Below, in pieces: positions 35,262 to 44,327 of a DNA stretch of 64,000 nt (within the stretch, counting starts at the first letter, position 1; every line of letters begins with the position of its first letter). Origin of the DNA: Paratissierella sp033809995 (lineage in GTDB: Bacteria > Bacillota > Clostridia > Tissierellales > Tissierellaceae); contig JAPXKQ010000006.1 in the NCBI GenBank assembly GCA_033809995.1, positions 15,727 through 79,726 of the forward strand, written 5' to 3'. The notes under the pieces are model-generated. The model was given only the letters and a program-made list of their open reading frames with translations, had not been told where the DNA came from and ran no database searches. The position numbers were made by a program, and so were the translations under genes.

Positions 35262-35282
35262 AATTCTCCTATTCGTTATAGG
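35262..35282. repeat. Fragment of the 46238 repeat family in the hydG-hydF gap
   Basis: TTCTCCTATTCGTTATAGG keeps the CCTATTCGTTATA core of the repeat unit. The fragment overlaps the last codons of hydG. It could be a remnant or chance. Confidence 0.4.
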
Positions 35283-36649
35283 TAAAGATCTCTCTCGCCT
35301 TTTTTAATTTTACAAATTTTATCACTTAACAATTTTCTAATATCGTCTCTTTCTATATTTGCTATTTCGCTATCAACTAATTGATTTACCATCCTCTGAA
35401 ATTCAATATCTCCATAATCTAATGAATATTCCATTAAGGTCATTAAAGCATTGGGAGTACAAACATTCTGAATCTGCCCTGATTTTGCTAATTGCATAAA
35501 TCTATCTCCTGTCCTCTTCATTCTATAACAAGCTGTACAGTAGGATGGAATGTGATTATCAGCAATAAGTTCTTTAATCACCTCAAAGGGCTTTCTATTA
35601 TCAGATACTTCAAATTGAGATGTGTTTTCTCCTTCTTCATTTTCTTTATATCCACCTACACCAGTACAAGAACCTGCACTTATTTGAGAAACCCCGTATT
35701 CAATAACTTCTTTTCTCATTTCGTGAGTTTCCCTTGTAGATAGAATAATACCAGTAAAAGGAACAGCTATTCTTATAATTGCTACGATTTTTTTGAATTC
35801 AGCATCTGTTACTAAATGGGGGAATAGACTTAATTCCATACCATTAGCTTTTTTTAGCCTTGGTACTGAAATTGTATGAAAACCTACTCCATAATTTTTC
35901 TCTAAATATTCATTATGAAGCATAAGGGCTAATACTTCAAATTTATAATCATATAATCCAAATAGCACCCCTCCGCCTACATCATCTATCCCTGCCTCCA
36001 TCGCTCTATCAAATGCAGTTAAATGATAATTATAGTTAGCCTTTGGACCGCCTAAATGCATTCTTTCATAAGTTGGTTTATGATAAGTTTCTTGAAATAA
36101 TATATAGGTTCCAATACCAGTAGATTTTAATTTTTTATAGTTTTCCACAGTGGTTGCTGCAATATTTACATTTACCCTTCGAATATTTCCATTTTCATTG
36201 TAGGTTTCATATATGGCTTTAATTGCATCTAAAATATATTCAATATCACAATTTACAGGATCTTCTCCTGCTTCTAAAGCCAATCTTTTATGTCCCATCT
36301 TTTCAAGAATTTTTACTTCTTCCTGTATTTCCTCTCTATTTAATTTTTTTCTTTTAAAATCATTATTACAGTTGTATCCACAGTAAATACATTTATTAAC
36401 ACAATAATCACTTAAATAAAGAGGGGCAAAGATTACAATCCTATTTCCATATATTTTCTTTTTTATTTCTCCTGATAGTTTAAATATTTCTTTTAAATCG
36501 TTCTCTTCATTTGCCTGAAGGAGTATTGCAATATCCCTATGTGTTAATTTTATATTATCTTTAGCTTTATCTAAAACCTCTTTAATATCTCTTGTTGATA
36601 CGTTTTTAGCTTCTTCTAATAAATTGTATATATAATTATGGTCTATCAC
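35276..36649 (-). CDS. hydG: [FeFe] hydrogenase maturase HydG (tyrosine lyase, radical SAM)
   Basis: Radical SAM enzyme of 457 residues that cleaves tyrosine to p-cresol and dehydroglycine, giving CO and cyanide for the H-cluster. The SAM cluster motif is C83-x3-C87-x2-C90 (DYCVNKCIYCGYN). The C-terminal auxiliary cluster shows in SYCTACYRMKRTGDRFM. The N-terminal region DHNYIYNLLEEAK is typical. It stands between hydE and hydF in the operon. It uses free tyrosine, as does the tyrosine phenol-lyase elsewhere in the window. Confidence 0.96.
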   Translation of the reverse strand: MIDHNYIYNLLEEAKNVSTRDIKEVLDKAKDNIKLTHRDIAILLQANEENDLKEIFKLSGEIKKKIYGNRIVIFAPLYLSDYCVNKCIYCGYNCNNDFKRKKLNREEIQEEVKILEKMGHKRLALEAGEDPVNCDIEYILDAIKAIYETYNENGNIRRVNVNIAATTVENYKKLKSTGIGTYILFQETYHKPTYERMHLGGPKANYNYHLTAFDRAMEAGIDDVGGGVLFGLYDYKFEVLALMLHNEYLEKNYGVGFHTISVPRLKKANGMELSLFPHLVTDAEFKKIVAIIRIAVPFTGIILSTRETHEMRKEVIEYGVSQISAGSCTGVGGYKENEEGENTSQFEVSDNRKPFEVIKELIADNHIPSYCTACYRMKRTGDRFMQLAKSGQIQNVCTPNALMTLMEYSLDYGDIEFQRMVNQLVDSEIANIERDDIRKLLSDKICKIKKGERDLYL

Positions 36650-36660
36650 TGTTTTTCCCC

Positions 36661-37701
36661 CTAATTTTTATGATCTCCTCTAGAAAAATCAACAGTAAAT
36701 CCTGATGCTACTATTCTTTTCTCTATACAGTTCCTACACTCAGCAGCTTCCTCACCAGTACATATCTTTCCATCATATAACGAATATTTTTCTCTTACAT
36801 TCGTTGGTGATAAATTTGGCATTACTACATTGGCTCCAGCTTTCAAACCTTTCTCTCTCCCTAACGGGTTTATTGTTCCAAGGGCAGTTGTAGCAGGTAA
36901 TAAAGAATGAGGCAAAAATAACCTTGTCAATGCAATCATTGTAATTGTATCCTCAAGGGTTCCACCTACTTCATATTTATAAATAGTATCTCTATGGGGA
37001 ATGAAAGGTCCTATCCCCACCATTTCAGGCTCTAGTTTCTTTATAAATAAGATGTCATCTGCTAAATCTTCCTTACTTTGAGATGGTATCCCAACCATAA
37101 AACCCGAACCTACCTGATAGCCTATTTTTTTCAGATTCCATAAACACTTTATTCTATTTTCAAAATTTGTATTTCTATGTATTTTATTGAACAAATCCTT
37201 ACTAGCTGTTTCGTGTCTAAGTAGGTACCTATCTGCTCCAGCTTTAAAATATTTTTCATAAGATTCATAGGATTTTTCACCAATTGAAAGGGTGATAGCA
37301 ACATCTGTATATTTTTCTTTAATAGCAGTAATTAAAGTAATCAGCATATCATCTGTATAAAAATCATCTTCACCACTTTGTAATACAAATGTTCTATAAC
37401 CCAATTTATAACCTTCGTCACAAGTTAGAAGTATGTCTTCCAAACTTAGCCTATATCTTTCTATATTTTTATTAGTAGCATTAATACCACAATATTTACA
37501 AGATTTTTTACAATAATTTGAAAACTCAATAAGTCCTCTGAAAAACACTTTATTACCATAGGAGTTTAATCTAGTTTCATGAGCTTTTTGAATTAAATAT
37601 TCCCTCTCATTTTCACCAATATTATTAAGAATAAATACTAGTTCTTCATATTTCAAATTGTTAGTAAGATAAAGCTTATCTATTATTTTTATAATATTCA
37701 T
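36661..37701 (-). CDS. hydE: [FeFe] hydrogenase maturase HydE (radical SAM)
   Basis: 346-residue radical SAM enzyme acting in assembly of the dithiomethylamine-bridged diiron unit. Motif C64-x3-C68-x2-C71 in NYCKKSCKYCGIN. Further BioB-like barrel segments: LQSGEDDFYTDD, LRHETASKDLF, VGSGFMVGIPSQSKEDLADD and VMPNLSPTNVREKYSLYDGK. Twelve bases before hydG. Confidence 0.95.
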   Translation of the reverse strand: MNIIKIIDKLYLTNNLKYEELVFILNNIGENEREYLIQKAHETRLNSYGNKVFFRGLIEFSNYCKKSCKYCGINATNKNIERYRLSLEDILLTCDEGYKLGYRTFVLQSGEDDFYTDDMLITLITAIKEKYTDVAITLSIGEKSYESYEKYFKAGADRYLLRHETASKDLFNKIHRNTNFENRIKCLWNLKKIGYQVGSGFMVGIPSQSKEDLADDILFIKKLEPEMVGIGPFIPHRDTIYKYEVGGTLEDTITMIALTRLFLPHSLLPATTALGTINPLGREKGLKAGANVVMPNLSPTNVREKYSLYDGKICTGEEAAECRNCIEKRIVASGFTVDFSRGDHKN

Positions 37702-37768
37702 ATAAATACCTCTTTAATTCTACTAAGGGGATATTTTTTGAAATATCCCCTTGTTGAAATATTAATTA

Positions 37769-39457
37769 CTACTTTTTATGAACATGTAATAAATCATGTC
37801 TATCCTTTAACATTCCTTCAAACAAGGATGTAACTAATGGATTTTCCTCTGAACTCTTGATATGTGATTTCCTATCGAGTTTGTATAAACCCTTAGCCCT
37901 ATCACTGGATAATTCCGTTTTTTTGGTAATAGGTTGACCGCCTCCGGATACACAGCCTCCCGGACATGCCATGACTTCTACAAAATGATAATTCTTTTCT
38001 CCTGATTTAATTTGTTTAATCAATTCAGCAGCATTTTTCAGACCATGTACCACTGCTAGTTTCACTTCTACTCCATCGACGTTAAATACAGCCTCTTTTA
38101 TATTTTCCAATCCCCTTACATCCTTGAATAATACATCTTTAACAGTATGATTTGGGGTTTTCTTCAATAATCTTGTCAATACTGCTTCTGTTACTCCACC
38201 AGTGGAACCAAATATTACTCCAGATCCACTAGCAAGTCCAAAGGGCATATCAAAGGATTCTTCTTCTAATTCATCAAATATTATTCCAGCCTCTTTAATG
38301 AGCAAAGCTAGTTCTTGAGTTGTTATTACAATATCTACATCCTTAACACCATCATGCTCAAATTCATTTCTTGCTGCTTCAGCCTTTTTCGCAGTACAAG
38401 GCATTACTGATAATACTATAGTTTCTTTTCCTTCCTCCATATCCTTGTTCTTAAAATACTCTTTTATAACAGCTCCAAACATTTGCTGTGGAGATTTACA
38501 TGTGGAAATATTGCCTACCAAATCTGGAAACTTGTTTTCAGCAAATTTGACCCATCCTGGACAACAAGATGTGAATAATGGCAATTCTTCCGCTTTATTA
38601 AGTTTTTCAATGAATTCTTTGCTTTCCTCAATAACAGTCATATCTGCAGCAAAGGATGTATCATAGACTTCATCTACTCCAAGATTTTTCAGTGCAGAAA
38701 CTATTCTTCCTATTGTAATTTCACCTGGTTTCAAACCAAATTCTTCTCCTAAAGCTACTCTCACGGCTGGAGCTATTTGAGCAATCAAACGTTTTGATTT
38801 ATCATGTAATACATCCCATACCCTATGATTTTCATTTTTTATAATAATAGCGCCTGTAGGACATACCATTCTACATTGACCACAATTGACGCAATCAACA
38901 TCAGCAATATCTTTTTGGAAAGCAGGAGTAATTTGTATCTTTGAACCCCTATATGCAAAACTTAAAGCCCCTACCCCTTGAACCTCTTCACACACCCTTA
39001 CACAGTCACCACATAAAATACATTTATTTGGATTTCTTATTATACTTAAGCTACTTTTATCTATTGGCAATTCTTTTCTGCTTCCATTAAATCTTATGTT
39101 TTTTATTCCAAAACGAATTGCCAGTTCTTGAAGCTCACACTGTGAGGTTCTTTCGCAAGTAGTACAATCTCTATCATGATTTGCTAATAATAATTCCAAT
39201 ATAGTTCTTCTATATTTTTGTACTCTCTTAGTATTCGTAAAGATTTCCATTCCATCCTCAGGTAATTGAGAACAAGAAGCAAAAGTTTTTCCTTTATTAT
39301 CTTCAACTAAACACATTCTGCATGCACCATAGATACTTAATTCTGAATGGTAACAAAATGTAGGTAAGTTAATACCTGCTTTTCTTACTACCTCCAAAAC
39401 ATTTTTTTCATTATCGAATTCAATTTTTTTACCATCTATAATCATGGAACCTTTCAT
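37769..39457 (-). CDS. hydA: [FeFe] hydrogenase catalytic subunit (HydA of HydABC)
   Basis: 562-residue H2-evolving/oxidising subunit. Order: an N-terminal [2Fe-2S] domain (residues 1-75, GACRMCLVE), a His-ligated cluster motif (HDRDCTTCERTSQC), two ferredoxin [4Fe-4S] motifs (CILCGDCVRVC, CVNCGQCRMVC), and the H-cluster domain with L1 FTSCCPGW (296-302), L2 MPCTAKKAE (352-360) and L3 MACPGGCVSGGGQP (496-509). The trimeric bifurcating enzyme couples NADH and reduced ferredoxin to H2. Four bases from the NuoF-like gene. Confidence 0.96.
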   Translation of the reverse strand: MKGSMIIDGKKIEFDNEKNVLEVVRKAGINLPTFCYHSELSIYGACRMCLVEDNKGKTFASCSQLPEDGMEIFTNTKRVQKYRRTILELLLANHDRDCTTCERTSQCELQELAIRFGIKNIRFNGSRKELPIDKSSLSIIRNPNKCILCGDCVRVCEEVQGVGALSFAYRGSKIQITPAFQKDIADVDCVNCGQCRMVCPTGAIIIKNENHRVWDVLHDKSKRLIAQIAPAVRVALGEEFGLKPGEITIGRIVSALKNLGVDEVYDTSFAADMTVIEESKEFIEKLNKAEELPLFTSCCPGWVKFAENKFPDLVGNISTCKSPQQMFGAVIKEYFKNKDMEEGKETIVLSVMPCTAKKAEAARNEFEHDGVKDVDIVITTQELALLIKEAGIIFDELEEESFDMPFGLASGSGVIFGSTGGVTEAVLTRLLKKTPNHTVKDVLFKDVRGLENIKEAVFNVDGVEVKLAVVHGLKNAAELIKQIKSGEKNYHFVEVMACPGGCVSGGGQPITKKTELSSDRAKGLYKLDRKSHIKSSEENPLVTSLFEGMLKDRHDLLHVHKK

Positions 39458-39460
39458 ATT

Positions 39461-41326
39461 CTAAGCCTCCTTTATTGCGTCAAATGTACAACTTACTAAA
39501 CATGCACCACATTTTATACATAAATTAGAATCAATTATATGCTTTTCTTTAATTTTACCTAGTATTGCATTTACAGGGCAGACCTTTCTACATTTACCAC
39601 AACCTTTACAAAGCTCAGAATCAATTTCTATTTTCTTAAGGCCTTGACAAGTCTTCGTAGGACATGTTTTATCTACAACATGAGCCAAATACTCATCTCT
39701 AAAATATTTCAAAGAACTTATAACCGGATTAGCTGCAGTTTTTCCTAAACCACAAAGAGATGAATTCGTTATAGTATCTGCTAATTCCTCTAGCAAGTCT
39801 AAATCTTCTATTGAACCTTTTCCCTCAACAATTTTCTCTAATATCCCAAGCATTCTTTTTGTTCCCTCTCTACATGGTACACACTTACCACAGGATTCAT
39901 TTTGGGTAAAATTCATAAAAAATCTAGCTACTTCTACTATACAGGTATCTTCATCCATAACAACCATACCACCAGAACCTATCATAGCTCCAACATTTGA
40001 TAATGAGTCAAAATCAAGGGGCATATCTAAGTGTTGTTCCGTCAAACATCCCCCAGATGGTCCTCCTATTTGCACTGCCTTAAACTTTTTCCCATTCATT
40101 ATTCCTCCACCGATATCAAAAATTATCTCTCTAAGGGTTGAGCCCATAGGCACCTCAATGATACCAGTAGTATTTACATTGCCAGTTAAAGAAAATGCTT
40201 TTGTACCCGGGCTCTTCTTAGTCCCATAAGATTTATACCACTCTGCACCATTCATAATGATATATCTTATATTTGCATATGTCTCAACATTATTTAAAAC
40301 TGTTGGCTTTCTCCATAAGCCTTCTTCTACAGTCCTCTTAGCCCTTACCCTAGGCATTCCCCTTTCTCCTTCTATGGAAGCTATCAAGGCGCTACCTTCT
40401 CCGCAGACAAAAGCTCCTGCCCCTTGATTAATGTGGATATCAAAGGATAAGTTTGTACCTAAAATATTATTTCCTAATAGTCCATATTCTCTTGCTTGAT
40501 TTATTGCTATAGTTAGCCTTTTTACAGCCAATGGGTATTCAGCCCGTACGTAAATATAACCTTCTGTTGCGCCTGTTGCATAAGCCGCAATTATCATACC
40601 TTCAATTATACTATGGGGAAGTCCTTCCATAATGCACATGTCCATAAAAGCTCCTGGGTCTCCCTCATCACCATTGCATATAACGTACTTTGTATCACTT
40701 TCAAAGGATAATACTTGTGACCACTTTTTGCCTGTGGGATACCCCCCACCGCCTCTTCCACGAAGCTTTGATTCTATTATTTCTTCACAAACATCCTTTG
40801 GACTCATTTCATCAATTGCTTTTGCTAACGCTTGATATCCGCCAGCTATTATATATTCCTCAATAGATTCTGCATCTATACGCCCGCAATCCTCAAGAAC
40901 CAATCTAGTTTGATTTTTATAAAATGGTATTTCTTCATAACAGTGATAGACATTGTTATCCCTTTTATACATTAGTCTTTCAACAGCTCTATTGTTGATT
41001 ATACTTTCTCTAACTATTTCTTCACAGTCTTCTAAACTAACCTTAGTATAAAGCCAATTATCAGGCTCTATCCTAACTAATGGACCTGCTTCACAAAGTC
41101 CAGGACAACCACTCTTTTTAAAACCAATTTCTTCTTTATGTAAGTCAATATCTGCTGATATTCCAATTTCATTTATTAAGCTTTTTAATTTTTCATATAT
41201 CTCCAAAGAACCGCCAGCTACGCAACCAGTACCTCCACAAACTATAATTTTCTTATTTTGTTTATCAAGAGATTTTTTAAATATTTCCTTAGCTTTTTTA
41301 AAGTCATTTATGCTATTGATTCTCAA
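39461..41326 (-). CDS. hydB: NuoF-like flavin subunit of the bifurcating hydrogenase (HydB)
   Basis: 621 residues: N-terminal thioredoxin-like [2Fe-2S] domain (residues 30-115, CGGTGCVAGG, CPGLCEAGPL), the NADH/FMN core (RGRGGGGYPTGKKW, CNGDEGDPGAFMD, GAGAFVCGEGSALIASIEG), the [4Fe-4S] domain (FMNFTQNESCGKCVPCREG) and a C-terminal double ferredoxin domain (CKGCGKCRKVCPVNAI, CIKCGACLVSCTFDAI). This domain order is that of the NAD-dependent electron-bifurcating hydrogenases. Its start overlaps hydC. Confidence 0.95.
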   Translation of the reverse strand: MRINSINDFKKAKEIFKKSLDKQNKKIIVCGGTGCVAGGSLEIYEKLKSLINEIGISADIDLHKEEIGFKKSGCPGLCEAGPLVRIEPDNWLYTKVSLEDCEEIVRESIINNRAVERLMYKRDNNVYHCYEEIPFYKNQTRLVLEDCGRIDAESIEEYIIAGGYQALAKAIDEMSPKDVCEEIIESKLRGRGGGGYPTGKKWSQVLSFESDTKYVICNGDEGDPGAFMDMCIMEGLPHSIIEGMIIAAYATGATEGYIYVRAEYPLAVKRLTIAINQAREYGLLGNNILGTNLSFDIHINQGAGAFVCGEGSALIASIEGERGMPRVRAKRTVEEGLWRKPTVLNNVETYANIRYIIMNGAEWYKSYGTKKSPGTKAFSLTGNVNTTGIIEVPMGSTLREIIFDIGGGIMNGKKFKAVQIGGPSGGCLTEQHLDMPLDFDSLSNVGAMIGSGGMVVMDEDTCIVEVARFFMNFTQNESCGKCVPCREGTKRMLGILEKIVEGKGSIEDLDLLEELADTITNSSLCGLGKTAANPVISSLKYFRDEYLAHVVDKTCPTKTCQGLKKIEIDSELCKGCGKCRKVCPVNAILGKIKEKHIIDSNLCIKCGACLVSCTFDAIKEA

Positions 41327-41804
41327 TTGAATTATCCTCCTTAATTTGATTTATTAATTCTATTGTCATTTTGGGAGTCATCTTTCCATAAACTCGACCA
41401 TCAATATTTAATGCGGGAGCTAAACTACAGGCGCCTAAACAGGAAACAAGTTCAATAGTAAATAATAAATCATCAGTAGTATTTTTATTTTCATTTAAGG
41501 ATAATTCTTCTCTTAATGCATTTAATATAGGGATCGACTTTCTTATATGGCATGCTGTTCCGTCACATATTTTAATAATATGTTTTCCTTTAGGCTCTAA
41601 AGAAAAATTTTCATAAAATGTTGCTATACCAAAAATCTTGGAAGGACTGGTATCAATAACGTTTGCTATATACTCTAGTGCTTCCTCTGATAGATACCCT
41701 ATAATTTTTTGAACCTCTTGAAGAATAGTTATAATTGCTGACTGTTTTTGCCCATACTTCTCAATAATTTCATCAATTTTGTCCTTCATCTCAAAAGCTA
41801 ACAT
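41313..41804 (-). CDS. hydC: NuoE-like [2Fe-2S] subunit of the bifurcating hydrogenase (HydC)
   Basis: 163-residue thioredoxin-like ferredoxin subunit. Cluster ligands are C80 and C85 (CDGTACHIR) and C122 and C126 (CLGAC). The N-terminal helical bundle begins DKIDEIIEKYGQKQSAIITILQEVQ. AAGGAGG stands six bases from ATG 41804. First gene of the hydCBAEGF operon; overlap of 14 bases with hydB. Confidence 0.95.
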   Translation of the reverse strand: MLAFEMKDKIDEIIEKYGQKQSAIITILQEVQKIIGYLSEEALEYIANVIDTSPSKIFGIATFYENFSLEPKGKHIIKICDGTACHIRKSIPILNALREELSLNENKNTTDDLLFTIELVSCLGACSLAPALNIDGRVYGKMTPKMTIELINQIKEDNSIENQ

Positions 41805-41922
41805 AAAAAACCTCCTTATTGTTTGTTATTTATTTAACGTTTATTGATAAAAAAAATTTCCACCCTCAAAATAATCATCCATCCTTTAGGATGTTAATCT
41901 TTTAATAATTTATATAACCAAT

Positions 41923-41950
41923 ATTTTAGCAAGTTTAAGGAAATTGTCAA
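41923..41950 (-). promoter_or_regulatory. Promoter of the hyd operon (TTGACA-16-TAAAAT)
   Basis: Minus-strand TTGACA (41945-41950), 16-base spacer, TAAAAT (41923-41928). The leader of about 110 bases contains the small hairpin CATCC-TAAA-GGATG (41880-41893). No convincing redox-sensor (Rex) site was seen. Confidence 0.65.
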
Positions 41951-42052
41951 TATATTATATGTTATATTCTTAACAACCAAATTTAGTTTAAGCTTATCGA
42001 ATTAAATTGCTAATAGTTATTGTTATTTAATTGACACTTTATTGTATACTAT

Positions 42053-42085
42053 CAAAAAAGAAGGTAGAAAATCAATCTACCTTCT
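42053..42085 (-). terminator. Terminator of the coiled-coil lipoprotein gene
   Basis: AGAAGGTAGA / TCTACCTTCT stem followed on the minus strand by six T, directly at the gene end (its left part overlaps the final codons). Confidence 0.88.
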
Positions 42086-42792
42086 CATATCGTCCATTCA
42101 CTATGGATTATGCCTACTAAATATAATGTTCCATTTACATCCTCAAAAACCAATTTCAAACTTCTCCAGTCTATTCCTTCGTATTTAGGTTCTAATCCTG
42201 TTATATGAAATTCAACAAATTGTCCATTGGGATAAGCTTCTTTTATGTTATTTATTGTATTTCCTTTACCTATAATATTGTTAATCCCAATGATATGAGG
42301 TTTTGCAAAATCATAATCATATACAAATCTTTTATAATAATCATTGAAATTTAATTCAATGGGATCTCCTTTGCCATCATAGATACCCCAGTTGTATACT
42401 TCTTTATTCTCGTTTAGCTTTGCTACCTCATCTGGTTTAAAAACCTTATCTTTTTCTAAATCGATAAAATCATATGGAGTAAATCTTAATCCCTTTGTTG
42501 GATGAACAATTGATGATAATCCCTCCATATCTTTGTTTTTAATCAATAATAACGTATCAAGCACCCTTGTATATGTTTCCTTTTCACTAGAAGATGTCTT
42601 ACCCTTATTGCCAGATTCAAGTTCTTTTATTCTCTTTTCAAGTTCAGAAATCTTCTCATCTTTTTCTTTGATATCCTTTTCTAATTCTGTAATTTTATCA
42701 TAATTTTTACTATTATTTTTTAAAGTACAACTTGATAGAATAATAGATAAAATAATTAATGTAAGTATCAGTAAATTATTTTTTTTAATCAA
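42085..42792 (-). CDS. Lipoprotein with N-terminal coiled coil
   Basis: 235 residues. Signal peptide ending in a lipobox (IILSSC, Cys 22), a predicted coiled coil of heptads at about residues 32-63 (ITELEKDIKEKDEKISELEKR), a Ser-rich linker and a C-terminal domain of about 165 residues (VHPTKGLRFTPYDFIDLE, WGIYDGKGDPIELNFNDYYKRF, LEPKYEGIDWRSLKLVFED, LVGIIHSEWTI). This last pattern occurs in Firmicutes lipoproteins of unknown role. AAGGAGG before ATG 42792. Confidence 0.75.
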   Translation of the reverse strand: MIKKNNLLILTLIILSIILSSCTLKNNSKNYDKITELEKDIKEKDEKISELEKRIKELESGNKGKTSSSEKETYTRVLDTLLLIKNKDMEGLSSIVHPTKGLRFTPYDFIDLEKDKVFKPDEVAKLNENKEVYNWGIYDGKGDPIELNFNDYYKRFVYDYDFAKPHIIGINNIIGKGNTINNIKEAYPNGQFVEFHITGLEPKYEGIDWRSLKLVFEDVNGTLYLVGIIHSEWTI

Positions 42793-42869
42793 GGTGAAAC
42801 CTCCTTTCTTTTAATAATTATATTTACCCTAGATTAAATATTTTATTATAGAATGATATTAGATGATTT

Positions 42870-42897
42870 AAAAAGGTAAGCCCAAGGCTTACCTTTT
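42870..42897 (-). terminator. Terminator of the YjiH-family gene
   Basis: AAAAGGTAAGCC-loop CAA-GGCTTACCTTTT, 12-bp stem with T-run, just after the stop at 42904. Confidence 0.92.
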
Positions 42898-42903
42898 CAA
42901 TAG

Positions 42904-44208
42904 TTAAAATATCAAATATAACACTGGAACTGCTAATAAAATTGTTAATACTACTCTTTCTACCCATATAATTAAATAGTCTTTAAATGTTAATGGTATT
43001 TCTGTAGCCATCATACATGGTATTGAAGCTGAGAAGAATAGTATCTCTGAAACACTTACTATAGCTATTAAGAATTTAGTAATCATTGGAGCTTCAGTTA
43101 CAAGCAATGCAGGCAAGAACATTTCAGCAATACTTAATGCACTTGCTTTTGCAGCTAGTAAAGGCTCTGGTACTCTTAATAGTAATGTAAATGGATAGAA
43201 TATATATCCCAATATATCGAATACTGGTGTGTAGGTTGCTATTACTAATCCCAATACACCTACTGACATTAATGTAGGTCCTATTCCAATAGCCAATGCT
43301 ACACCATCCTTGATATTTGCTACAACACTTTCAACAAGTGTAGGAGCTTTATCAAATGCTGCCATTCCTTCTGCCCAAGCAGTTTTTGCTCTGTCCTTTG
43401 TAACAACCTTTTCAACGTCTCCTTCTTGGTCATTATAATAAGCATCTGGTTTTTTGCTTAAAGGATAAATTCTTGCAGTTATTGCAGTTACAATAAATGT
43501 AATAATAAATGTTAACCAGAAATATAATAACCAATGTTCCATAATACCTAATGTATTAGCAACTATAATCATAAATGTAGCGGAAACCGTTGAGAATCCT
43601 GTAGCAATAATAGCCGCTTCTTTTCCAGTATATTTACCTTCTTTATATACCCTGTTGGTAATAAGCAGTGCTAATGAATAACTACCAACGAATGATGCAA
43701 CAGCATCTACTGCGGATCTACCTGGAGTCTTCCAAATTGGTTTCATAATAGGTTGTGCAAATACACCGATAAATTCCATTAATCCGTAATTTACTAAAAA
43801 TGCTAAGAAAACAGAACCTACGGGTACAATAGTTGTTACCGGAATAACAACCTTATTATAAACAAATGGAATTACGTCTGGAGCCAATAATGCCGCAGGT
43901 CCTACGTTGAAAATAGCCATAAATATAAAAGGAATACCTAATAATTTCAAAAGTGAAAATATTGTAGTTACCCTATCCTTATTCCATGACTTGTTTATAA
44001 ATGGTAAGATTCCTCCTATCGTAACAACGATTCCTGCGTAAACAGGTCCAAAATGTGGTATCGTTTTGATATAATTTACAATGTGGTCGATAGGAATTGA
44101 ACTCTTCCCCCCTACCTTAATAGGTACAAAGAACATAAAAATACCTAATAGTGCATAAAAGATAAACTTAAATGCCTTGATGCCACTTGAAGATTGATTA
44201 CTACTCAT
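42904..44208 (-). CDS. YjiH-family nucleoside-recognition (Gate domain) membrane protein
   Basis: 434 residues with about ten helices. SVASFVGSYSLALLITNRVY-like segments and two halves of Gate-domain type (TGFSTVSATFMIIVANTL and the later SVSEILFFSASIPCMMATEI) identify the YjiH family. Substrate is unknown. It is a single-gene unit with its own terminator, and the perfect palindrome TCAAGACGTCTTGA stands 80 bases upstream. GGAGGATGATG precedes ATG 44208. Confidence 0.85.
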   Translation of the reverse strand: MSSNQSSSGIKAFKFIFYALLGIFMFFVPIKVGGKSSIPIDHIVNYIKTIPHFGPVYAGIVVTIGGILPFINKSWNKDRVTTIFSLLKLLGIPFIFMAIFNVGPAALLAPDVIPFVYNKVVIPVTTIVPVGSVFLAFLVNYGLMEFIGVFAQPIMKPIWKTPGRSAVDAVASFVGSYSLALLITNRVYKEGKYTGKEAAIIATGFSTVSATFMIIVANTLGIMEHWLLYFWLTFIITFIVTAITARIYPLSKKPDAYYNDQEGDVEKVVTKDRAKTAWAEGMAAFDKAPTLVESVVANIKDGVALAIGIGPTLMSVGVLGLVIATYTPVFDILGYIFYPFTLLLRVPEPLLAAKASALSIAEMFLPALLVTEAPMITKFLIAIVSVSEILFFSASIPCMMATEIPLTFKDYLIIWVERVVLTILLAVPVLYLIF

Positions 44209-44286
44209 AAATACATCATCCTCCTTTTATATAATAAGGTAAATTAATTTATTACAGATAAATATTAGCATTTTTTATCTTTTTCC

Positions 44287-44300
44287 TCAAGACGTCTTGA
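44287..44300. promoter_or_regulatory. Perfect 14-bp palindrome upstream of the YjiH-family gene
   Basis: TCAAGACGTCTTGA, between the YjiH-family gene and the end of rnz. No T-run, so it looks like a protein-binding site. The binding protein is unknown. Confidence 0.45.
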
Positions 44301-44327
44301 TATAGGATTACTGTAGTAAATTGGTAA

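Noticed and set aside
41820..41860. Rex binding site upstream of hydC
   Set aside because: TTGTTATTTATTTAACG only partly fits the TTGTTAAN4TTAACAA pattern and the right half is out of register.
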